From Methylocystaceae bacterium (GTDB lineage Bacteria > Pseudomonadota > Alphaproteobacteria > Rhizobiales > Beijerinckiaceae): a DNA stretch of 64,000 nucleotides. The stretch lies in assembly GCA_009773555.1 (NCBI GenBank), contig WSXZ01000015.1, positions 1 through 64,000 on the forward strand. The letters are read 5' to 3'. The notes under the pieces are model-generated. The model was given only the letters and a program-made list of their open reading frames with translations. It was not told the DNA's origin and searched no databases. Below, piece after piece: positions 17,204 through 26,145 of the stretch. How positions within the stretch are numbered: position 1 is the first letter of the stretch; every line of letters starts with the position of its first letter. The position numbers and the translations under genes are program-made.

Positions 17204-18273
17204 TTCGAACGCTCTTCCAGGATGCGCGCGATTGCATCCCGCAGCGTCGCCCAGCGGCGCGCGCCCTCGTCGGCGCCCAGAAGCGCAAGCGCGACGATGA
17301 ATGGAATAAAGTAATAGATCATGCGAAACAGAAGCAGCGACGCCAGAACGCTTTCATGCGACGCCGCCGGGATAGCGTGCAGCATCGTCGCCTCGAAGAC
17401 GCCGATGCCGCCGGGCGCATGGCTGATCACGCCCAGGATGCAGGCGACGACATAGACCGCGACGAAGGGCACGAAGTCCAGCGGGACGCCCTCGGGAAGC
17501 AGCACATAAAGCGCGCCCGAGGCGCAGCACAGGTCCGCGACCCCAAGCGCGAACTGCGCCAAAGTCGGGACGAAGCCTGGCAGCTCGAGAGCGTGGCCGC
17601 GAAGCCGAATGCTGCGGCGATCAACCGTCACCCAGGCGAAATAGAAGAGCACGCCGGCAAGTATGAGCACGCCCGGAATGATATGAAGGAAGGCCGGCAA
17701 GCCATCCAGCGCCGCGAGCGCGTCCGCGCCATAGATGAAGCCTATGCCCATCACGAGCGTCATCCCAAGCCAGAACGTGACGCCGGCGAAGATGGTGATG
17801 TTGGCGACTTGCAGCGCGTTTAATGCGACGCGCGAGTAGATCCAGTAGCGCACGGCCGCGCTGGTGATGATGGGAAATCCCAGGTTGAAGGAAATGGCGT
17901 AGCTTGCGAAAGACGCGAGCGCCGCGACCCTGTAGGGCGCACGCGTTCTCATATGATAGAGCGCGACGACGTCATAACCGGTCAAGAACAGATAGGAGAG
18001 CGCGGAAAGGGCCAGGGACGCGAAAATCTGCGCGCCGCTGGTCGCGCGAAACGCGTTCAGCAGATCCGCATAGCTGAGGCTTGAGAGCGTTCGGCCCAGA
18101 ATATAAGCGGCCAGCGCAAAGACGGCGAGACTGGCCGCCACGCCCAGCGCGCTGAGCGCGCCTCTCGGCAGCCGCTCACGCAGCGACTCAAAAAATCCGC
18201 CGCTTGCTTGTGGCCTCAAGACGGGCAACCCCGGCGTCGTGGCTTCGAACACGTCGTTATCGCGCGAGGTCAC
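17200..18273 (-). CDS. YbhN/LPG-synthase transmembrane-domain-like membrane protein
   Basis: An integral inner-membrane protein of 357 residues with about eight hydrophobic segments, resembling the flippase-like domain of lysylphosphatidylglycerol synthases (UPF0104/YbhN group). The hallmark LGVISHAPGGIGVFEATML is present near residue 285. The C-terminal catalytic domain of true MprF proteins is absent, so it should not transfer amino acids to lipid; lipid translocation or hopanoid-related roles are suggested for relatives. It overlaps phoR by four bases and is therefore co-transcribed with the phosphate sensor. A link to membrane lipid changes under phosphate limitation is my inference. Confidence 0.8.
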   Translation of the reverse strand: MTSRDNDVFEATTPGLPVLRPQASGGFFESLRERLPRGALSALGVAASLAVFALAAYILGRTLSSLSYADLLNAFRATSGAQIFASLALSALSYLFLTGYDVVALYHMRTRAPYRVAALASFASYAISFNLGFPIITSAAVRYWIYSRVALNALQVANITIFAGVTFWLGMTLVMGIGFIYGADALAALDGLPAFLHIIPGVLILAGVLFYFAWVTVDRRSIRLRGHALELPGFVPTLAQFALGVADLCCASGALYVLLPEGVPLDFVPFVAVYVVACILGVISHAPGGIGVFEATMLHAIPAASHESVLASLLLFRMIYYFIPFIVALALLGADEGARRWATLRDAIARILEERSN

Positions 18274-18585
18274 GCCGCCCTCGCGCCCAACGCTCGGATC
18301 TCGGAGCCCTCAATGCACAACCCTCATGTCATCCGGTTCAATCCCTCGATCATGTCACGGCGATGACTAGCACGACTAGCACGATCTCTGTCGCGCGCGC
18401 CTCGCAAAAAGGTTGGCGCTCAGCGAGCGGACGTCAAGTCTGCGCCTGCTCCTCAAAGGCTGAAGCGTGACCGATTCCATGTGATCGACAAGCGCTCTAA
18501 GCGCCAATCTTGACCTGCGAGGCCGGTGAACTAGCTGCCTGCGAGGCGGCGGGAGGCGGAAAGCCTGTCAGAGGAACGATCCATC
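18274..18585. other. Intergenic stretch with a degenerate repeat copy
   Basis: About 310 bases between the divergent starts at 18273 and 18586, with no supported gene. The segment 18447-18499 resembles the 3' half of the dispersed two-hairpin element at 34447 and 50331: it shares CCTGCTCC and, after a gap, ATTCCATGTGATCG followed by AAGCGCTCT. The 5' hairpin is not recognisable, so this is a decayed copy. The remainder should hold promoters for the genes on both sides, but I cannot fix them. Confidence 0.45.
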
Positions 18586-18933
18586 ATGCACATGATCCCG
18601 AAGGAAATGCAGGCCTGCATCGACGCCTGCCTGAACTGTTATCAAATGTGCTTCGGCATGGCGATGACCCATTGCCTGGAGGAAGGCGGCGAGCATGTTA
18701 AGCCCAAACATTTCCGGGCGATGATCGCCTGCGCCGATATGTGCCGCAACAGCACGCAAATGATGCTGATGAATTCGCCGCTGGCCAAACAGATGTGCAC
18801 GCTTTGCGCGGAGGCGTGCGAAACCTGCGCCAAGGAGTGCGATCCGATTCCGGACATGAAGGAATGCGCCGACGAATGCCGTCGCTGCGCCGAGGAATGC
18901 CGCAGAATGTCCGGACGGAAAATGGCCGCTTAA
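18586..18933 (+). CDS. Cys-rich four-helix copper-storage protein (Csp3-like)
   Basis: A 115-residue protein with 16 cysteines, nearly all in CxxxC or CxxC pairs lying along predicted helices (Cys11, 15, 18, 22, 30, 49, 53, 71, 74, 78, 81, 85, 94, 98, 101, 105), plus many Met and three His. This is the pattern of Csp proteins, which hold many Cu(I) ions inside a four-helix bundle and were first studied in Methylosinus trichosporium. There is no signal peptide, so it fits the cytosolic Csp3 group rather than exported Csp1. It would buffer or store copper, which methanotrophs need for particulate methane monooxygenase. An AGAGGAA ribosome site precedes the ATG. It converges on a cytochrome c gene. 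Confidence 0.88.
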   Translation: MHMIPKEMQACIDACLNCYQMCFGMAMTHCLEEGGEHVKPKHFRAMIACADMCRNSTQMMLMNSPLAKQMCTLCAEACETCAKECDPIPDMKECADECRRCAEECRRMSGRKMAA

Positions 18934-18968
18934 TTTACTGCGCCAACAGCTTGCGACAGGTTTGGCGG

Positions 18969-19283
18969 CTATTTGCCGCCAAGCCCCAAAATATAGCTCG
19001 CCAGCGAGTCGATCTCTTCGCGGGCGAGAATGATGTTGGGCATGTTCTTGTGCGAAGAGCGCAGGAAAACTTTGAGCGACAGTTCCGTCGTCGAAGGCAT
19101 GTTGGCGACATCGATAAAGCGCGGGGCCTTGGGATCCGGGCTCTTGGCCTCTGCGTCGGCGCCAACCGCATGGCATGAGGCGCATTCGGCTTTGGCGATC
19201 CGCGCGCCGGTCGTCGGATCCGCGCTCGCGGCCATCGCCGGCGCCGCAATGAAGACAAAGCCTAAAGCCAGCGCTATCCTCAT
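18969..19283 (-). CDS. Small periplasmic cytochrome c
   Basis: A class I cytochrome c of 104 residues. The start at 19283 gives a signal peptide (MRIALALGFVFIAAPAMAAS). The heme site is CASCH (Cys34, Cys37, His38), and the likely axial Met is in HKNMPNI. The C-terminal helix ends ASYILGLGGK. It would carry electrons in the periplasm; partners are not visible. It begins 4 bases after the fabI stop, so it can be co-transcribed with fabI, and it converges on the copper-storage gene. Confidence 0.88.
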   Translation of the reverse strand: MRIALALGFVFIAAPAMAASADPTTGARIAKAECASCHAVGADAEAKSPDPKAPRFIDVANMPSTTELSLKVFLRSSHKNMPNIILAREEIDSLASYILGLGGK

Positions 19284-19287
19284 CGCC

Positions 19288-20097
19288 TTACTCCTCGCCG
19301 TTGAGATCCTCGGGACGCGGCTGCAACATGATATTATAGCCGGCGTCGACAAGATGCACTTCGCCCGTCACGCCGCCCGACAGCTCCGACAGCAAATAAA
19401 GCGCCGAGCCGCCGATTTCATCAAGCGTGATCATCCGGCGCAAGGGACAATGCTTTTTTTGAAACGCGCCCATCGCCCGCGCGCCGGTGATGCCGGCGCC
19501 CGCCATGGTGCGCACCGGGCCGGGCGACAGCGCATTGACGCGAATGCCGCGATCGCCGAAGTCGGCGGCAAGATAGCGCACCGATGAATCGAGCGCCGCC
19601 TTCGCCACGCCCATGACGTTGTAATTCGGCATGACATGCGTGCCGCCGCCGAAGCTCACCGTCAGCAGCGATCCGCCGTTCTTCATCAGCGTCGCGGCGC
19701 GGCGCGCAGCTTCGGTGAAGGAAAAACAGGAAATGACAAGCGTGCGAATGAAATTCTCGCGCGAAGTGTCGGCGTAGAGTCCCTTCAATTCGCTTTTGTC
19801 GGAATAGGCGATGGAGTGGACGAGAAAATCCATATCGCCCCACTCATGTTCGAGACGGGCGAACGCCTGATCCACCGTTGAAATATCCTCGGCGTCGCAC
19901 GGCAGCACAAGGTTCGACCCGAGCGCCTGCGCGAGCGGCTTGACGCGCTTGCCGAGCGCCTCGCCCTGATAGGTGAATGCGAGCGTCGCGCCGTGGCGCG
20001 CAAGAACGCGCGCGATGCCATAGGCGATCGAATGATCATTGGCGACGCCCATAATGAGGCCGCGCTTACCCTGCATGAAACCGGTTGAAACTGTCAT
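19288..20097 (-). CDS. fabI: Enoyl-[acyl-carrier-protein] reductase (NADH)
   Basis: Catalyses the last reduction of each fatty-acid elongation cycle. It has 269 residues of the short-chain reductase fold with the FabI active site Tyr-X6-Lys (Tyr159 in MPNYNVMGVAK, Lys166). The cofactor segment is GVANDHSIAYGIA, as in FabI rather than ordinary SDRs. It lies downstream of fabB after a 230-base gap that contains a palindromic repeat. FabI is the target of triclosan-type inhibitors. Confidence 0.96.
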   Translation of the reverse strand: MTVSTGFMQGKRGLIMGVANDHSIAYGIARVLARHGATLAFTYQGEALGKRVKPLAQALGSNLVLPCDAEDISTVDQAFARLEHEWGDMDFLVHSIAYSDKSELKGLYADTSRENFIRTLVISCFSFTEAARRAATLMKNGGSLLTVSFGGGTHVMPNYNVMGVAKAALDSSVRYLAADFGDRGIRVNALSPGPVRTMAGAGITGARAMGAFQKKHCPLRRMITLDEIGGSALYLLSELSGGVTGEVHLVDAGYNIMLQPRPEDLNGEE

Positions 20098-20280
20098 ATG
20101 GCGATTGTCATCGTAGGAGAGATGGAAAGTTTGGGCCTAAGCCCTATGAGAGATAGCAGACAAGCGAAGAAGAACGGACGCTATGGGCCGCATCGGGATA
20201 CTCTATCCACGAGCGCCGCTCGTTCGCATCCATCCACTGGAAGAATCGCCTTCTCCTAAACGCCGGCTGGATTGTCTCGA

Positions 20281-20310
20281 CGTCGATGGCCGGGACAAGC
20301 CCGGCCATGA
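20281..20310. repeat. REP-type palindrome (family A, copy 1)
   Basis: GGCCGGG (20288-20294), loop ACAAG, CCCGGCC (20300-20306), flanked by GAT and ATGACG. The same core occurs at 63575. In translation such elements read MAGLVPAI, a known nuisance in rhizobial annotation. This copy sits in the fabB-fabI gap just after fabB. Confidence 0.8.
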
Positions 20311-20327
20311 CGCTCGCCGTTGCGGAC

Positions 20328-21551
20328 TTACGCGTCTGGATGCTTGAACACCAATGTCGCATTGGTGCCGCCGAAGCCGAATGAGTTCGACAGCACCGCG
20401 CCGAGCTTCACATTGTCGCGGCGCGCCCGCATGATGGGCATGTCGGCGAAATCCGGGTCGAGCTCTTCGATATTGGCGCTTTCGCAGATGAAGCCGTTCT
20501 GCATCATCAACAAGGAATAGATCGCCTCCTGCACGCCCGTCGCGCCGAGCGAATGGCCGGTCAGGGATTTGGTCGCGGCGATCGGCGGGCATTTGTCGCC
20601 GACGCCGAACACTTCGCGCAGCGCCTCGATTTCCTTGGCGTCGCCGACCGGGGTCGCGGTGGCGTGGGGGTTGATGTAGTCGATCGGGCACTTCACCGTC
20701 GCGAGCGCCTGCTGCATGCAGCGCACCGCGCCCTCGCCCGAGGGCGCCACCATGTCATGGCCGTCGGAGGTCGCGCCATAGCCGGCGACTTCGGCGTAGA
20801 TCTTCGCGCCGCGCGCCTTGGCGTGTTCGAACTCTTCGAGCACCAGCACGCCGGCGCCGCCGGCGATGACGAATCCGTCGCGATTCTTGTCATAGGCGCG
20901 CGAAGCCGTCGCCGGCCGATCATTGTAGGAGGAAGACATCGCGCCCATGGCGTCGAAAAGGACCGAGAGCTCCCACTCCAGCTCCTCGCAGCCGCCCGCG
21001 AAGATCATGTCCTGCTTGCCGTATTGAATCAGTTCGTAGGCGTTGCCGATGCAGTGATTGGACGTGGCGCAGGCGGACGAGATCGAATAGTTGACGCCCT
21101 TGATCTTGAACCAGACCGCAAGCGTCGCCGAAGCTGTCGACGACATGCTTTTCGGCACGGCGAAGGGACCGACGCGCTTGGGTCCCTTGGTGCGGGTGAT
21201 ATCGGCGGATTCGACAAGCGTGTGGGTCGAGGGGCCACCGGACCCCATGATGATTCCGGTGCGCGCGTTGGAGATTTCCGCTTCGGTCAGGCCGGCGTCG
21301 GCGATCGCCTGATCCATGGCGACGTGGTTCCACGCCGTGCCTGTCGCATGGAAGCGCATGGCGCGGCGGTCGACGAGCGTCGAGGGATCGAGCGTCGGCA
21401 TTCCGTAGACCTGCGAGCGGAAGCCGAGTTCGGCGTATTTATCCGCGCGCGAGATGCCCGACTTCGCCTCGCGCAGCGAAGCGATCACTTCCTGGGTGGT
21501 GTTGCCGATCGACGACACAATCCCCATGCCGGTGACGACGACTCGTCTCAT
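20328..21551 (-). CDS. fabB: Beta-ketoacyl-ACP synthase I
   Basis: The condensing enzyme needed to elongate unsaturated fatty acids, 407 residues. The nucleophile is Cys161 in [14 protein letters not shown]; the two His ligands are in INPHATATP and [10 protein letters not shown], and a conserved Lys lies in ATKSLTG. It follows fabA by 45 bases. Together they form the FabA/FabB pathway for anaerobic unsaturated fatty-acid synthesis, next to irr as in other rhizobia. Confidence 0.97.
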   Translation of the reverse strand: MRRVVVTGMGIVSSIGNTTQEVIASLREAKSGISRADKYAELGFRSQVYGMPTLDPSTLVDRRAMRFHATGTAWNHVAMDQAIADAGLTEAEISNARTGIIMGSGGPSTHTLVESADITRTKGPKRVGPFAVPKSMSSTASATLAVWFKIKGVNYSISSACATSNHCIGNAYELIQYGKQDMIFAGGCEELEWELSVLFDAMGAMSSSYNDRPATASRAYDKNRDGFVIAGGAGVLVLEEFEHAKARGAKIYAEVAGYGATSDGHDMVAPSGEGAVRCMQQALATVKCPIDYINPHATATPVGDAKEIEALREVFGVGDKCPPIAATKSLTGHSLGATGVQEAIYSLLMMQNGFICESANIEELDPDFADMPIMRARRDNVKLGAVLSNSFGFGGTNATLVFKHPDA

Positions 21552-21596
21552 TGTCCAACTCCTTGGCGGCGCTTTCCCGCGCCTTTTCTGTGCGCG

Positions 21597-22121
21597 TCAG
21601 GCGGCGACCGGCGCCTCGGCCTTGGCGAGCCCGACCTTCAAATCCTTCGCCTCATAGATGCGCTCGCCGTCCGCCGCGACCCAGCCGTCGGCGATGCCGA
21701 GCACAAGCTTGCCCTTGAAGATGCGCTTAAAGTCGATGCCGTAGGTCACCTTTTTGACGGTGGGGCGAACTTGCCCGCTGAATTTCACCTCGCCGACGCC
21801 GAGCGCCATGCCGCGTCCCGGATTGTCGAGCCAGGCGAGATAGAAGCCGACCAATTGCCACAGCGCGTCGAGGCCAAGGCAGCCCGGCATCACCGGATTG
21901 CCCTTGAAATGGCAGTCGAAGAACCAAAGACTCGGCTTAATGTCGAGTTCGGCGCGCATGTAGCCTTTGCCGTGCTCGCCGCCGTCTTCGAAGATCTCGG
22001 TGATCCGGTCGAACATCAGCATTGGCGGCAGCGGCAGCTGCGCATTTCCCGGGCCGAACAGCTTCTCCTCGCCGCACGCCAGTAAATCCTCGTAGCCGAA
22101 TGAGGAGCGCCTTTCGCTCAT
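21597..22121 (-). CDS. fabA: 3-hydroxydecanoyl-ACP dehydratase/isomerase
   Basis: A hotdog-fold enzyme of 174 residues that dehydrates 3-hydroxydecanoyl-ACP and isomerises trans-2- to cis-3-decenoyl-ACP, the branch point to unsaturated fatty acids. The catalytic His is in [20 protein letters not shown] and the catalytic Asp/Glu helix follows it ([10 protein letters not shown]). It is the first gene of a fabA-fabB unit transcribed away from irr, with 259 bases between the two starts. Confidence 0.97.
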   Translation of the reverse strand: MSERRSSFGYEDLLACGEEKLFGPGNAQLPLPPMLMFDRITEIFEDGGEHGKGYMRAELDIKPSLWFFDCHFKGNPVMPGCLGLDALWQLVGFYLAWLDNPGRGMALGVGEVKFSGQVRPTVKKVTYGIDFKRIFKGKLVLGIADGWVAADGERIYEAKDLKVGLAKAEAPVAA

Positions 22122-22380
22122 CGTCCCTTATTCCTCGCGTTGGAGCCTTTGAAGGCCCATTCTCCCCAAGCGCGCTCAAAAGGCGCGCCCTTATCTTTCT
22201 AGCGCCGGCAGCGGCGCCGCTTAGCCGCTTTGGGCGAAGCGATCCGTAACATAGCCTCGCCCGGGCCGGAAGCGCCCTCGCGAGCGGGGTCGCAACAGCC
22301 GAGCGGCGTTGAATTTCCCGCCATTCCCCCTATGATGCCAAAGAGAAAACCGCGAGAGCAGAAAACCGCGAGCCGCTGCA

Positions 22381-22827
22381 ATGGACGCCGAGCCGAATTC
22401 GACCGTTCCGCCAGACTCTGCGCCCCGCAAGCCGGTCGCAGAGTTGCTAGGCGACGCCGGGCTGCGGCCCACCCGCCAGCGGCTGGCGCTCGGCGAGCTG
22501 CTGTTTGGTCAAAGCGGCGATCGTCATGTGACGGCGGAGCGGCTCTATGAGGAGGCCCTCACCGCCAATCTCTCCGTGTCGCTGGCGACCGTATACAATG
22601 CGCTTCACCAGTTCACCCAGGCGGGCTTGCTGCGGGAGATCGCCGTCGACGGCGCCCGGGTGTATTTTGACACCAACACCGCCGACCACCATCATTTCCT
22701 CCTCGAAGACGACGGAGAGCTGTACGACATCGCCGGCGCGAATGTCTCGGTCTCCGATCTTCCCCAGCCGCCCGACGGTTTGCGGGTCGCACGCGTAGAT
22801 GTCGTGGTGCGTCTTCGCCGCGCCTAA
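22381..22827 (+). CDS. irr: Iron response regulator Irr (Fur family)
   Basis: A Fur-family repressor of 148 residues. The N-terminal winged helix has GLRPTRQRLALGELLF and VSLATVYNALHQFTQAGLLRE. The three-His run at 103-105 (ADHHHFLLED) is the heme-binding motif typical of Irr, and the C-terminus RVARVDVVVRLRR fits rhizobial Irr proteins. Irr senses heme made at the heme-synthesis complex and controls iron and heme genes under low iron. It is divergent from fabA, a conserved rhizobial layout. I could not find a convincing ICE box near it. Confidence 0.92.
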   Translation: MDAEPNSTVPPDSAPRKPVAELLGDAGLRPTRQRLALGELLFGQSGDRHVTAERLYEEALTANLSVSLATVYNALHQFTQAGLLREIAVDGARVYFDTNTADHHHFLLEDDGELYDIAGANVSVSDLPQPPDGLRVARVDVVVRLRRA

Positions 22828-22926
22828 GCCCGCCCTATAATCTGAAGACGACAAATTTCGAAGCAGCTCGACGTCGCCCGCAGGGCCGTAGAGATCTCTT
22901 CGAAAACCAGGGTGGGGCGCGGAGCA

Positions 22927-23913
22927 ATGTCGCAGCGGGCGACCGAACAGGAATCCGAGATCACCTACGCGCAGTTCAAGGCGCTGGCCAATTCCATACC
23001 GAATCTTGCTTGGATGGCGCGACCGGACGGCTGGGTGTTTTGGTACAATGACCGGTGGTACGAATATACCGGCACGACTCCCGAGGAGATGGCGGGATGG
23101 GGTTGGCAATCGGTCCATCATCCGGACGTGCTGCCCAAAATGCTGGAGCGCTGGACGCATGCGATCCAGCACGGCGAATTTTTTCAGATGATCTTTCCGC
23201 TCAAGGGCGCCGACGGGCTCTATCGACCGTTCCTGACGCGCATCGAACCGCTGCGCGAGAACGGCGCCATCGTCGGCTGGTATGGGACTAACACCGACGT
23301 CACCGAACAGGAACGCGACCGCGAACGCTTGCAGCTTCTGATCCACGAGCTCAACCATCGCGTCAAAAATACGCTTGCGACGGTTCACTCGATCGCTCTG
23401 CATTCGTTGCGCGAGTTGAAGCAGAATTCGGTCGAGCTCTTTGAGAAACGTTTGCTGGCGCTCGCCGCCGTGCACGACGTGCTGACCCGTGAGAACTGGA
23501 CGAAGGCGCAGGTCGACGAACTCGTGCGTACCGCCATCGCCCCTGTGGGCCAGGAGAATTTCGACGTTTCAGGACCGCCTGTCGACGTCTGCCCGCGCAT
23601 CGCGGCGGCCCTGGCGATGACGCTGCATGAATTATGCACGAACGCCGTCAGATACGGATCGCTCTCGGCGCCGAACGGACGGGTCGCCGTCGACTGGGGC
23701 GTCGACTCGGCGCGCCGGACGCCTATGCTTCATCTCGTCTGGCGCGAACACGGCGGCCCCGCGATCTCACCTCCCTCGGACAAAGGATTCGGCATGCGGT
23801 TGATCGAGAACACGCTCGCTTCCGACGCAGGCGCTCAAGTCTCGGTCAAATTCCCGCCTGAAGGATTGCGATGCGCAATGGACATCCCCCTCACAATGGA
23901 AATGCTCAAATGA
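22927..23913 (+). CDS. PAS-domain HWE-type sensor histidine kinase
   Basis: A cytoplasmic kinase of 328 residues. A PAS domain spans about 15-125 (FWYNDRWYEYTGTTPEEM and VGWYGTNTDVTEQ are typical). The phosphoacceptor is His144 in HELNHRVKNTLA, the HisKA_2/HWE pattern, and the ATPase part carries the diagnostic W-x-E in LVWREHGGP and a short final G-box (DKGFGMRLIENT). HWE kinases in rhizobia often sense light, redox or general stress; no flavin-binding Cys motif is evident, so the signal is unknown. The start at 22927 was chosen over a GTG 15 bases upstream. Its stop overlaps the response-regulator start (ATGA), so the two form a pair. Confidence 0.88.
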   Translation: MSQRATEQESEITYAQFKALANSIPNLAWMARPDGWVFWYNDRWYEYTGTTPEEMAGWGWQSVHHPDVLPKMLERWTHAIQHGEFFQMIFPLKGADGLYRPFLTRIEPLRENGAIVGWYGTNTDVTEQERDRERLQLLIHELNHRVKNTLATVHSIALHSLRELKQNSVELFEKRLLALAAVHDVLTRENWTKAQVDELVRTAIAPVGQENFDVSGPPVDVCPRIAAALAMTLHELCTNAVRYGSLSAPNGRVAVDWGVDSARRTPMLHLVWREHGGPAISPPSDKGFGMRLIENTLASDAGAQVSVKFPPEGLRCAMDIPLTMEMLK

Positions 23914-24284
23914 GCGAACCGCGTATCCTCATCGTCGAAGACGAAGCCGTCATCGCCATGGCCCTCGAGATGTTTCTCGAGGAGCTCGGCGCCTGCGTCG
24001 TCGCCACTGCGGGCAATGTGCAGGACGCTCTGCAAAAGGCGACGAGCGAAGATTTCGATCTCGCCTTTCTCGACATCAACCTCAATGGCCAGAAGGCTCA
24101 TGTTCTCCCCGGCGTCCTGGAGCGCCGGCATAAGCCTTTCGCCTTCGTGACGGGCTATGGCGAACAGGGCGTGCTTGAGGCGCATGCCGATGCGCCGGTC
24201 GTCACCAAGCCCTTCAGTCGGGACGCCATTTCGACGGCGTTGGAGAAACTCAAGAGCCGCATGCCGGGCGGTCCATCCGGCTGA
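23910..24284 (+). CDS. Single-domain response regulator
   Basis: A stand-alone receiver of 124 residues with no output domain. The acidic pair is in IVEDEAV, the phosphorylated Asp55 in LAFLDINLNG, a Thr in FVTGYGE and the Lys in VVTKPFSRD. It overlaps the HWE kinase gene by four bases and should be its phosphoryl target. Without an output domain it would act by protein contact or as a phosphate sink. It ends exactly where the next minus-strand gene ends (24285). Confidence 0.9.
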   Translation: MSEPRILIVEDEAVIAMALEMFLEELGACVVATAGNVQDALQKATSEDFDLAFLDINLNGQKAHVLPGVLERRHKPFAFVTGYGEQGVLEAHADAPVVTKPFSRDAISTALEKLKSRMPGGPSG

Positions 24285-24860
24285 CTATTCGAATTTCTCG
24301 CCCGGATAGACGCCCCAGAGATTTTCTTGCTCCATATAGCCGTCGAAGCCCTTGCCGGCGATGCGGCACCATTTGCCGTCGCAACTGCGCAAATTGCCGA
24401 TGACGCCGGGGCCGAGCTTGGCCGCGGGCGTCGAATGATCGGCGGCGACGAGCAGTTGCGGCTCTTTTTTCCACGGCGCGACCAAGGCGGTGCGCCGTCC
24501 AGAGAGCAGCGAGTGCAACACCCAGCCTTCGGCGCCTTCGGAATCGCGGATCTTGCGCCAGGTTTCGAATTCGGCGGTGATCTCGACGGGAAGCGCAGCG
24601 CGTTCGTAGATCCAGACCGCCGGATGTTCCTTGCTCGGTCCCTCGCGAACATTGACCCGATCCGATTTGAGGCTGACGTAGCGGGGCAAGGGCAGGCCGC
24701 TCACCGGGCCCTTCTGCGGCTCCTGAGCGCCAGCGTGCGCTGCGCAAAAAAACGCGCATGCGAGCGCGGCGAAAAACGCGCGGCGACGCTTTTGGAAAAA
24801 TTCCTGAGCGTTTGAGAAAGCTGCCGAAATTGGCGCATATTCTGTATTTATTCGCGACAT
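24285..24860 (-). CDS. Exported SH3-like domain protein
   Basis: About 191 residues. A signal peptide follows a basic, Phe-rich start (FFQKRRRAFFAALACAFFC), with cleavage near AHAGA-QEP. The mature part has two bacterial SH3-like units: one around KSDRVNVREGPSKEHPAVW, the other around GVIGNLRSCDGKWCRIAGKG, whose Cys pair could form a disulfide. Such proteins usually bind peptidoglycan or cell-surface partners in the periplasm. The start at 24860 is favoured over 24896, but ribosome sites are weak at both. The function beyond the fold is unknown. Confidence 0.75.
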   Translation of the reverse strand: MSRINTEYAPISAAFSNAQEFFQKRRRAFFAALACAFFCAAHAGAQEPQKGPVSGLPLPRYVSLKSDRVNVREGPSKEHPAVWIYERAALPVEITAEFETWRKIRDSEGAEGWVLHSLLSGRRTALVAPWKKEPQLLVAADHSTPAAKLGPGVIGNLRSCDGKWCRIAGKGFDGYMEQENLWGVYPGEKFE

Positions 24861-25086
24861 GATGGACTGATCGCTCGCTTGTCTTTGGCCCGTCATCTGC
24901 TAGGAAGTCGAATGCGTCCGCCGAGGAGGCGTATTGGTTTTGTCGCTGACCGTCGTTAAGACCCGGTTGAAGCCGGCGAAACTCGTCGGCGTCTTTTCAT
25001 CCGCCGCGGCGACGCGGCGAAGATCATAGCGCAATCGCAGAAACGCTGCTGCAACACAACATAAACGCGGAGGCACGACCAGGGAT

Positions 25087-26082
25087 ATGCCGAAAAAGAA
25101 GCCGCTCGTTGTCGTGTCGCGCCGGCTGCCCGAGGTCATCGAAACCCGCATGTGCGAGTTGTTCGACACACGCCTCAACGAAAGCGACAAGCCGCTCACC
25201 CATGATGAACTCGTCGAGGCCATGCGCACGGCCGACGTGCTGGTGCCGACCATCACCGACCGTATCGATTCCCATCTGATCGCCCAGGCCGGCGAGCAAA
25301 TGAAGCTGATCGCCAATTTCGGCAATGGCGTCGACAATATCGACGTCGCCTCGGCGCTCGATCGCTCCATCACCGTCACCAACACGCCCGGCGTTCTGAC
25401 CGAAGACACGGCCGACATGACGATGGCGCTGATCCTTTCGGTGGCGCGTCGTCTCGTCGAAGGCGCGAGCGCCATTCCCGACGGCGCTTGGGCGGGCTGG
25501 TCGCCGACCTGGATGCTCGGCCACCGGATCACCGGCAAGAGGCTCGGCATCGTCGGCATGGGCCGGATCGGCCAAGCCTTGGCGCGGCGTGCGAAAAGCT
25601 TCGGGCTTTCAATCCACTACCATAATCGTCGGCGAGTCTCGGCCGATCTCGAAGAGCAATTGGAGGCGACCTATTGGGAGTCGCTCGATCAGATGCTGGC
25701 GCGGGTCGACGTCGTGTCGATCCACTGTCCGCATACGCCGGCCACCTATCACCTTCTCTCCGCCCGCAGACTGGCGCATCTGCGTCCGCACGCCATTCTG
25801 ATCAACACCGCGCGCGGCGAGATCGTCGACGAGAACGCGCTGGTGCGCATGCTTGACGCGGATGAGATGGCCGGCGCCGGGCTCGACGTCTTCGAGCATG
25901 AACCCGCCGTCTCTCCCAAATTATTGAAGCTCGCCAAGGCCGGGAAAGTCACGCTGCTCCCGCATATGGGCTCGGCGACGATCGAAGGCCGCATCGATAT
26001 GGGCGAGAAAGTGATCATCAACATCAAAACCTTCATGGACGGCCACCGGCCGCCTGACCGCGTCCTGCCGAGCATGCTATAA
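25087..26082 (+). CDS. D-isomer-specific 2-hydroxyacid dehydrogenase (glyoxylate/hydroxypyruvate reductase type)
   Basis: An NAD(P)-dependent dehydrogenase of 331 residues. The Rossmann motif is GIVGMGRIGQALARRAK. The catalytic trio is visible: Arg in NTARGEIVDE, Glu in DVFEHEPAV and His in LLPHMGSAT. The substrate loop ANFGNGVDNID is typical of glyoxylate reductases. In a serine-cycle methylotroph hydroxypyruvate reductase is a central enzyme, so this could matter for C1 assimilation, but dedicated HprA enzymes differ and glyoxylate, or another 2-keto acid, is just as likely. It appears to be a single-gene unit. Confidence 0.85.
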   Translation: MPKKKPLVVVSRRLPEVIETRMCELFDTRLNESDKPLTHDELVEAMRTADVLVPTITDRIDSHLIAQAGEQMKLIANFGNGVDNIDVASALDRSITVTNTPGVLTEDTADMTMALILSVARRLVEGASAIPDGAWAGWSPTWMLGHRITGKRLGIVGMGRIGQALARRAKSFGLSIHYHNRRRVSADLEEQLEATYWESLDQMLARVDVVSIHCPHTPATYHLLSARRLAHLRPHAILINTARGEIVDENALVRMLDADEMAGAGLDVFEHEPAVSPKLLKLAKAGKVTLLPHMGSATIEGRIDMGEKVIINIKTFMDGHRPPDRVLPSML

Positions 26083-26145
26083 GGCGCTGCGCTGCGGCCT
26101 CGGCCGCCTGGCGCAGGTCGCTTTATGGGGAGGATGATTGACGCG

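Noticed and set aside
18510..18535. MerR/CueR-type operator before the copper-storage gene
   Set aside because: TTGACC and GGTGAA form a loose dyad, but the spacing and the missing -10 box do not fit a CueR promoter well enough.
20144..20362. Minus-strand ORF containing MAGLVPAI
   Set aside because: It is the translation of a REP palindrome in the fabB-fabI gap, a well-known false gene type.
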